NCBI GenBank assembly: GCA_024449915.1
Contig: JAMZAV010000095.1
Location: forward strand, 186,001 to 250,000
Reading direction: 5' to 3'
Length of the DNA: 64,000 bases
Source: Sweltsa coloradensis
Lineage: Eukaryota > Arthropoda > Insecta > Plecoptera > Chloroperlidae
Both the position numbers and the translations under genes were made by a program. This document shows, piece after piece, positions 57,371 to 64,000 of the stretch (positions are counted from its first letter, which is position 1; every line of letters begins with the position of its first letter). The notes below the pieces were generated by a model. It was not told the DNA's origin. It worked only from the letters and a program-made list of their open reading frames with translations, and ran no database searches.

Positions 57371-57871
57371 CTTTAGTATCAATCCGCATACAACATAGAA
57401 CTTGAAAAGTAAAAGATTATTCTTACCAAGTTGTCCGAATGTATGTTAAATTACAAGCGGGTAAAAAAAAGGAATTAATATAGCTTAAAACAGAATAAAT
57501 AATAAATTTAATAGCTTTTTCACACCCATTTCAGAAAATCACTAAAAATGGCGGAAGTCATGTCTGTTCACAGCCTTGGATTCTTTATAAACTTGTAATT
57601 ACACTCTAGAGGGCTGTGATCACGGTGGCTGTGATGCATTCCATTCAGCCATTCAGATACTTCCCGCTAGGTTGCAGCACGATAGGTTACATAATTTGAG
57701 CGCGTACAATTTAAAATTATTTAAATTAATGCCAAACTAAAGTAAGAATAAGTTTGACATATTTTATTATATTGTTCTGTAGTCAGTTTTACAATGATGT
57801 CCCTCACATTTTTATTCATTCTAGCGAAAGACAAGATTTTCCAGATTTTATAATTATAATAATAATAATAA

Positions 57872-58630
57872 TTGGATGAGCGAAGCGAAGACTTCAATTT
57901 CACCGACCCCCCAAAAATTTAGCTCGATGTGTTTTTTGTTTTTTTGTTTTTTTTGTTTGTTTTTCCGTCTGTTTGTTCGCTCTCTACCGGGCAAACGGCA
58001 TATGCGATCTTGATGAAAATTTGACACGACCTTCGTTTTCTCTGAACTTAGACTTGCCACGTTTTTGGGTACAATCGAAAAAATATTTCTCATGAATATC
58101 GTACTTTTACGATTTTTTTCGATTTTTAGTGCGATATTTTCGTGCCATTTGGGCCGATTCTGACCAAACGGGTGGGGCTACAACGTTCATATTTCACATA
58201 CACATTAACGTTATGGTGATGTTTTGCTTTCTGAAAGAAAAAGTTGAAAAAGTAGCCAGAATCGAGAGAAATAAAGCTTTTAATATACGTTTTTTGACTT
58301 TTTGTGCGATATTTTCGTGCCATTTGGGCCAATTCTGACCAAACGGGTGGGGCTACAACGTTCATATTATACATGGACATTAAGGTTATGGTTATGTAGT
58401 ACCTTTTGAAAGAAAAAGTGGAAAAATTTAGCCAGAATCCATAAAAATAAAGCTTTTAATACAAGTTTTTTACGGTAAATAATACCAATTGACAAGAAAC
58501 AAAAGAAACTTGACAACATTCACCTAGAATGCGTAGGCAGCAAAACAAAGCACGCAAACCCATCCCCACGCAAACTAAAACCTTTAAAAAGCTCATCCAT
58601 CAACGCGGCGGGACTTTAGCGTTTTCCTAG
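57872..58630 (+). mobile_element. Helentron-like (HINE) element with internal duplication
   Basis: The ends are TTGGATGAGCGAAGCG and, after the inverted GCTCATCC and the hairpin AACGC/GCGTT, TTCCTAG at 58,630. About 175 bp are duplicated in tandem (58,123-58,295 and 58,298-58,470), each starting near GTGCGATATTTTCGTGCC. It is flanked by A and T. Confidence 0.8.
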
Positions 58631-58664
58631 TAATAATCAATGATAGCAGTTGTAAATAAAAGTA

Positions 58665-58702
58665 TGCCCCGACAGGGGATCGAACCCAGAACCTTGACGA
58701 GC
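58665..58702 (-). repeat. tRNA-like 3' half adjoining HINE copies
   Basis: The reverse strand reads TTCTGGGTTCGATCCCC, then TGTCGGGGC, resembling a tRNA T-arm and acceptor. It sits between the HINE elements ending at 58,630 and starting at 58,701, and is probably a SINE remnant. Confidence 0.5.
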
Positions 58703-59284
58703 GTTGACGGATGAGCTTTTTTGTAAGTTTTTAGTTTGCGTAGGACCACTTTTCCTTTGCAAGTGCTTTTTGAATGCATTGTAGGTGATTGTTGTCAAGT
58801 TTCTATTGGTACTTGTTAATTGTTATCATAAACCTAAAAAAAACTCATATTAAAACCTTTATTTCTATGGATTCTGGCTAACTTTTTCAACTTTTTCTTT
58901 CAAAAGGTACTACATCACCATAACCTTAATGTCCATGTAAAATATGAACGTTGTAGCCCCACCCGTTTGGTCAGAATCGGACCAAATGTCACGAAAATAC
59001 CGCACTAAAAATCGAAAAAAAATCGTAAAAGTACGATATTCATGAGAAATATTTCTTCGATTGTACCCAAAAACGTGGCAAGTCTAAGTTCAGAGAAAAC
59101 GAAGGTCCCCTGAAATTTCCATCAAGATCGCATATTCCGTTTGCCCGGAATCGTGCGAACAAACAGACAGAAAAACAAACAAAAAAATAAAACAAACAAA
59201 CAAAAACAAACAAACAAATAAAAGCACCCGAGCTAAATTTTTTGGGGGGTCTGTGAAATTGAAGTCTTCGCTTCGCTCATCCAA
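58701..59284 (-). mobile_element. Helentron-like (HINE) element, 3' end truncated
   Basis: The 5' end TTGGATGAGCGAAGCG is at 59,284 (minus). The interior is the same as in the 57,872 copy without the internal duplication. At the 3' side the subterminal GTTGACGGATGAGC is present, but the hairpin and CTAG have been replaced by the tRNA-like segment. Confidence 0.75.
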
Positions 59285-59640
59285 CAATTAAGAGGGAATG
59301 GGACACATTTGGCAGTTGGCACATAACTGTTCGCTCGGTCAAGAAGCATCCGACGTATGTCATACTTTGCTAATTTGTCAATAAAGTATGTATAGACAGC
59401 CCTACATGCGTAGATGTTTTAAATTTTGGTCTTAATCAGTCAGAAAAAATCACAAATAATAGTCAATTTTGGACTTTTTTTTAACAAAATCGAAAATCGT
59501 GAAAATAAATTTATTTAAAAAAAAACATTTTGAGGCAAATTTAAAAAAATATTACCGTAGAGCCCTATAGTGTTCCACTTCCGTGACAATTGCCCCAAAA
59601 CCACCTGCGGTGTCAAGTCAGCCGAGCGAACAGCAATTTG

Positions 59641-60280
59641 CTTAAAAGGCTGTTCATCCCTGTTTTTTCCATTTTCTAAAATATGCAACTATGTAAAAAA
59701 AATAGTAAATGAAATTGAAACCTGGCACTATAAGAACGCCAAAACAATTTTTTTTCAAATTTTTTGATCGGGCACACGGCATATATTGCATCTTCAAAAT
59801 AGTTTCAAACTGCAATTGTATCTAGCACATCGTTCAACGTAGATTGTTGTGTTTCTGTGACATTTAAGTTCGACTGTTTTTCTACGCTTTAACAAAGAGA
59901 AAACATGGGATTTTTCAGAACCGCGTCCCCTGCGAATTTCTCCGTTTTCCGGTACAAATTGACAAAAAGTACCGGTTATCTAAAAAATTCGTGGAACATA
60001 CCAAATTGTAAAATCCCAAATTTTCTCTTTGTTAAAGCGTAGAAAAACAGTCAAATTTAATGTCACGAAACAAAATTATCTACGTTGAACGATGTGGTAG
60101 ATACAATTGCAGTTTGAAACTATTTTGAAGATGCAATATATGCCGGGTGCCCGATCAGAAAAATTTGAAAAAAATGTTTTGGTGTTCTAATACGTAGTGC
60201 CAGGTTTCAATTTAATCCACTACAGTTTTACATAGTTTATTTTTTAGAAAATGGAACAACAGGGATGTGAACAGCCTTAA
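59641..60280. repeat. Large inverted repeat (foldback), ~275-bp arms
   Basis: The left arm (59,641-59,915) starts CTTAAAAGGCTGTTCATCCC. The right arm (60,008-60,280) ends with its inverted counterpart. Matching words run throughout: AAACCTGGCACT, ATATTGCATCTTC, AACTGCAATTGTATCTA and CGCTTTAACAAAGAGAAA. A spacer of about 90 bp separates the arms. Arm identity is about 90 percent by eye. Confidence 0.85.
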
Positions 60281-60392
60281 AACGCATGTCTTATATCATG
60301 AGTAGGCATAGCTTATGAAAAATTATCATCCATCATCAGTTATTAACCTAAAACGAGTATGATTTTCGTTCAAGATAAACAATAAATTAATA

Positions 60393-60997
60393 CTAGGAAA
60401 ACGCTTAAGTACCTCCGCGTTGATGGATGAGCTTTTTTGTAAGTTTTTAGTTTGCGTAGGACCACTTTTCGTTTGCAAGTGCTTTTTTAATGCATTGTAG
60501 GTGATTGTTGTCAAGTTTCTATTGTTACTTGTTAATTGTTATTATAAACCTAAAAAAACTCCCCTTCATTCTATGGATTCTGGCCAACTTTTTCATTTTT
60601 TTTCTTTCAGAAAGCAATACATATCACCATTACCTTAATGTCCATGTAAAATATGAACGTTGTAGCCCCACCCGTTTGGTCAGAATCGGCCAAAATGTCA
60701 CGAAAATATCACACTAAAAATCGAAAAAATCGTAAAAGTACGGTATTCATGAGAAATTATTTCTTCGATTGTACCCAAAAACGTGGCAAGTCTAAGTTTA
60801 GAGATTTCGAAGGTCCCCTCCAATTTTCATCAAGATCGCATATGCCGTTTGCCCGGTGGAGAGCGAACAGACAGAAAAAAAGGAAAAAACCCAAACAAAC
60901 AAACAAACAAACAAAAAAAAAATAAACAAACAAAAAACACTCGAGCTAAATTTTTTGGGGGGTCGGTGAAATTGAAATTTTCGCTTCGCTCATCCAA
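60393..60997 (-). mobile_element. Helentron-like (HINE) element
   Basis: It runs from CTAGGAAAACGC (3' end complement, 60,393) to CGCTCATCCAA (5' end complement, 60,997). The hairpin complement AACGC...CGCGTT is slightly mutated. The interior matches 58,701-59,284. Confidence 0.8.
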
Positions 60998-61466
60998 ATA
61001 TATGACTTGAAAGATGGGTGTGAAGATTTTAATTTATTTTCCCAGTTCTGCGGCAAGCTAGAAATTGTCAAGACCCCACAAAAGCAAGAATACTGGTCCA
61101 CTGATTAGCAGCAAACTACAATTAATTCAATTGAGGCCAGTTGAGTACAAACCATAGGAGGGGGGGGGGGAGGCATCCTCAAAGCAGTATGTTTTTAATC
61201 TTTCATATAACTATTATGATGCTTTTAAATGATGAAGAATGGTGACAAAAAGTCCTACATGTATCACTGTTTTCCCGCCTCTCAATTTGAAAGCAATACG
61301 CAAGTTAGCAGGTTTGCTGACGGTTGGACGAGCTCGCGTCGAGTGCATGAGTAGGGGGGGGGGGGGGGGTCATCATACCTACCTGCGAACAAATGATTCA
61401 CTGATCGACGAGCACTTGATATCACTAGACGTGTTCGAAATTAGTGCGTATACAAGAACTAGTGGA
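60998..61466 (+). other. Upstream region of the secreted-protein gene
   Basis: It contains two poly-G tracts (about 61,159-61,172 and 61,353-61,369). The frame of the downstream gene is open back to 61,239, but that extension runs through a poly-G tract and has no coding character. A promoter probably lies here, though no TATA or other element is distinct enough to call. Confidence 0.4.
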
Positions 61467-61527
61467 ATGGGGTTTTTAACCCTTTTTCGGTTGGCAATAA
61501 TCTATGCCAACATCGGAATAGGAATTC
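61467..61527 (+). CDS. Predicted secreted protein, exon 1 (signal peptide)
   Basis: ATG at 61,467 is followed by GFLTLFRLAIIYANIGIGI, a hydrophobic segment typical of a signal peptide. The donor ATTC|GTAAGT is close to consensus and leaves in phase 1. This start is preferred to the ATG at 61,239 because it places the hydrophobic segment at the N-terminus. Confidence 0.6.
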
Positions 61528-61663
61528 GTAAGTTTATTTTGTCGTATTCCTAACATTTAAATGAAAATTAACCTTTAAAGTTAAATATTTAAATGAAAAT
61601 AACAAGCTTACAATTAATGTGTGTTAGTGCATCGAATAAGCAACATAACAATTACTTTTTCAG

Positions 61664-61795
61664 ACGGTGCCATGGATGTGACTACAGTATATCGAAACTA
61701 CGATTTCAAGAACAATAAGAGTAGCCAAGCAGAATGCCATGCCAGGACCAATGCATTAGGCCTACCGTTTATTACACCCAATGGTTCGACAATAG
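61664..61795 (+). CDS. Predicted secreted protein, exon 2
   Basis: The acceptor is TACTTTTTCAG| and the donor ACAATAG|GTAAAA. The exon is 132 bp, phase 1 at both ends. After joining, the product reads HGAMDVTTVYRNYDF... with AECHARTNALGLPF, ending NGSTI. There is one Cys and a possible N-glycosylation site (NGS). A run of phase-1 introns is common in genes for extracellular proteins. The family is not recognised. Confidence 0.65.
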
Positions 61796-62199
61796 GTAAA
61801 AATATTATTTAAAATGAACTTTAATCCTATTTTGATAAATAGTGTGAAGATTGCATGAACTGGCACAATATACGCAGTTGTGTTTTTGGATCGGACCATG
61901 TGGTTACTGGGAAGGGGGGGAGAGAGGGGGGCCACATTGCCGCAGAGGCTTTTAATTTTCGTAGAAAATGCTTTTTACAATTAGTGTCTAAACGTTAAAA
62001 ATCTTAGTATAGAATATTGGATTGTAGGCTATGTCTAACATTATTTCATTATTTTGTATTATTTTTATTTCTTAGCATGATTTTTTGTTTATAAGAGTGT
62101 AGCGTTATCGTAAATTCAGTTATTACACGATATTATTATTGATATTGTGGGAGGCAATCAAAGTAAATTGTAGAATTGTATTGTACGTATTGTCCTTAG

Positions 62200-62322
62200 A
62201 TCCACACGTTGGAGTGGAGCTGCCCAGCTGTCACATGCCTAGCTGTACATGGAACTTTCGCGACTGGCACCTTGTGGGAGGAGTGGAGCAATATCGCCTG
62301 CCACCGCTGGAGGTGGCACCAG
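62200..62322 (+). CDS. Predicted secreted protein, exon 3
   Basis: The acceptor is GTATTGTCCTTAG| and the donor GCACCAG|GTAGGC. The exon is 123 bp, phase 1 at both ends. The product reads DPHVGVELPSCHMPSC then TWNFRDWHLVGGVEQYRL and PPLEVAP, with a C-x4-C pair and three aromatic residues. It is clearly richer in G+C than its surroundings and has no stop in frame. The gene must continue to the right. I saw no further exon before 64,000 and cannot name the family. Confidence 0.65.
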
Positions 62323-62554
62323 GTAGGCCCGTGCGTGTGCGTGTGCGTGACTGTGAGTGTGATCGTGATTGTGTGTGTGCATGTTGTATCTAACATAATT
62401 TCTTGAAGTGTTTCTACTCGACTTTTTAATACCCACTCAACTGAAAAATTATTCGTATATAAGTGGCCCAGTCGAGCTTTTCATTCCCGGTTTGTCCCGT
62501 GATTTGGTGTTGTTTGTTTTCCTGGTTTGTCACGTGAAGTTTCACATCTTCATA
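62323..62554 (+). other. Intron 3 of the secreted-protein gene, start
   Basis: It begins with an imperfect GTGCGTGTGC/GTGTGTGTG run (about 62,328-62,385), then anonymous sequence up to the HINE at 62,555. Confidence 0.6.
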
Positions 62555-63148
62555 CTAGGAAGCTTCGCAAACGCTTTTTTTAGTCGCGTTGATGGATGAG
62601 CTTTTTTTAAAGTTTTTAGTTTGCGTGGGATATCTTTACTTTTGCAAGTGCTTTGTTTTGCTGCCTACGCATTGTAAGTGATTGTTGTCCAGTTTCTATT
62701 GTTACTTGTCAATTATTATTATTTACCGTAAAAAAGTTGTATTAAAAGCTTTATTTCTATAGATTCTGGCTTACTTTTTCAACTTTTTCTTTCAAAAGGT
62801 ACTACATCACCATAACCTTAATGTCCATGTATAATATGAACGTTGTAGCCCCACCCGTTTGGTCAGAATTGGCCCAAATGGCACGAAAATATCGCACAAA
62901 AAATCGAAAAAAATCGTAAAAGTACAATATTCATGAGAAATATTTCTTCGATTGTACCCAAAAACAATACAGCTCTAAGTTCAGAGATTTCGAAGGTCCC
63001 GTCAAATTTTCATCAAGATCGGATCTGCCGTTTGCCCGGTAGAGAGCGAACAATCAGTAAAAAAAAAAAAACAAAAAAAACAAAAAAAACACCAGAGCTA
63101 AATTTTTTGGGGGTCAGTGAAATTGAAGTCTTCGCTTCGCTCATCCAA
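62555..63148 (-). mobile_element. Helentron-like (HINE) element in intron 3
   Basis: The 5' end TTGGATGAGCGAAGCG has its complement ending at 63,148, and the 3' CTAG complement is at 62,555. The subterminal CGTTGATGGATGAGC is present. A hairpin-like GAAGCTTCGC segment replaces the usual stem. Flanks are A and T. Confidence 0.75.
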
Positions 63149-63851
63149 TAACTATTTCAAACTTTATTTTATTATAATTCATTATTATGTCTGCATTTTT
63201 GTAATTGGTTTTATTTAGTTGTCCTCGACTGTAAATCAGTTTTTCTAACTGAATAGGATAGACTTTAAATACATAATAAAACATAAATAAATGGCAGTCA
63301 CTATCCAAAACACTAGAAATCTTCTGTCTAATCAGCCAGGTGTCAATCAAGCTACATCCTTTACGACGCACAACCAATGTTATGCATTTGATCACGGATG
63401 ATTCCCGTTCAGCATTCTTACAATTAACGTACGTAGCACAGTCATCATTTAGGTGCCGGGGTACTACAGCTTTGAGGTAGCCTATATACCGAGGACCGTG
63501 ACTAATTTTCTTCGGACTTATTTAGCACGACGGACGATGACGTATTGATATTGATGAATGATATTTTTCACTGTGAATACATTGCGACGAAATTCAAGAA
63601 ATATTTCTATATCCTATCAATTTTAATGGATTCATTTGGTAAGTTAGTTACAAACAAAGGTCATAAAATTATACGCGGTAGTTATATGTTATGCTATTAT
63701 AAACATTACCCAGTACTTCACGAATATTATACATGTTCATGATAGTAACTTTATGTCAGTGATTAATTTGTTGGAAAATCAGACCAAACATATTTTAATT
63801 CATATTTTGACACTTTTTTTTTTTTACATATAATAGAAACGAGCTGTATTT
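63149..63851. other. Intronic or intergenic stretch, no gene seen
   Basis: AT-rich, with short open frames on both strands that show no recognisable motif. Confidence 0.5.
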
Positions 63852-64000
63852 TTGGATGAGCGAAGCAAAGACTTCAATTTCACTGACCCCCCATTTTTTT
63901 AAATTTTTTTAAAAATTGTTTGTTTGTATTTTTATCTGTTTGTTCGCGCTCTATTGGGCAAACAGCATATGCGATCTTGATGAAAATTTGAGGGGACCTT
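63852..64000 (+). mobile_element. Helentron-like (HINE) element, cut by window edge
   Basis: It starts TTGGATGAGCGAAGCAAAG and is collinear with 57,872 onward through GCATATGCGATCTTGATG to the end of the window. Confidence 0.8.

Noticed and set aside
61239..61466. Extended N-terminus for the secreted protein from ATG 61,239
   Set aside because: It runs through a poly-G tract and would bury the hydrophobic signal segment in the interior. ATG 61,467 is better.

Overview
This is eukaryotic genomic DNA from an AT-rich, repeat-laden animal genome. Its genes have short exons with GT/AG introns, it is saturated with non-autonomous transposons, and the word GGCCTA is strongly over-represented in non-coding DNA. 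The coding content fits a metazoan. I lean towards a marine invertebrate, possibly a deuterostome, but nothing in the window fixes the species.

The main gene lies on the minus strand and runs from 47,526 to at least 6,084. I spliced it by eye into 13 coding exons. It encodes a large multi-C2H2 zinc-finger protein whose finger order and inter-finger linkers match vertebrate ZNF236. The exons give an acidic N-terminal region with an AT-hook-like patch, 15 fingers in exons 3-7, a split finger and a complete finger in exon 8, three exons of finger-free acidic/Ser-Thr linker (9-11), then four more fingers and the start of the next linker (12-13). Reading phases agree at every junction except exon 7 to exon 8, where one small exon is missing from my reconstruction. 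The last ZNF236 fingers are not in the window, so the 3' end of the gene must lie beyond the left edge. Two exons have decayed extra copies in adjacent introns: exon 7 (within a tandem duplication spaced about 2.2 kb apart) and exon 3.

Between 47.5 and 61.4 kb I found no convincing protein gene, only transposon-derived DNA. At the right end a small plus-strand gene begins (61,467 to at least 62,322). It has three phase-1 exons starting with a signal peptide and continues past the right part of the window. Its family is not recognised.

The rest is mobile DNA. It includes hAT-type elements with exact or near-exact 8-bp target duplications, a MITE family with AGGGACCC ends, foldback and TIR elements, tRNA-headed SINEs (one group nested in a LINE), LINE reverse-transcriptase remnants, mini- and microsatellites, and a cluster of Helitron/Helentron-like elements at 38.5 kb and from 51 kb to the end. 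The Helentron-like elements share a 5' TTGGATGAGCG end, a subterminal inverted copy of it, and a 3' hairpin followed by CTAG. One of them is inserted inside another without a target duplication.
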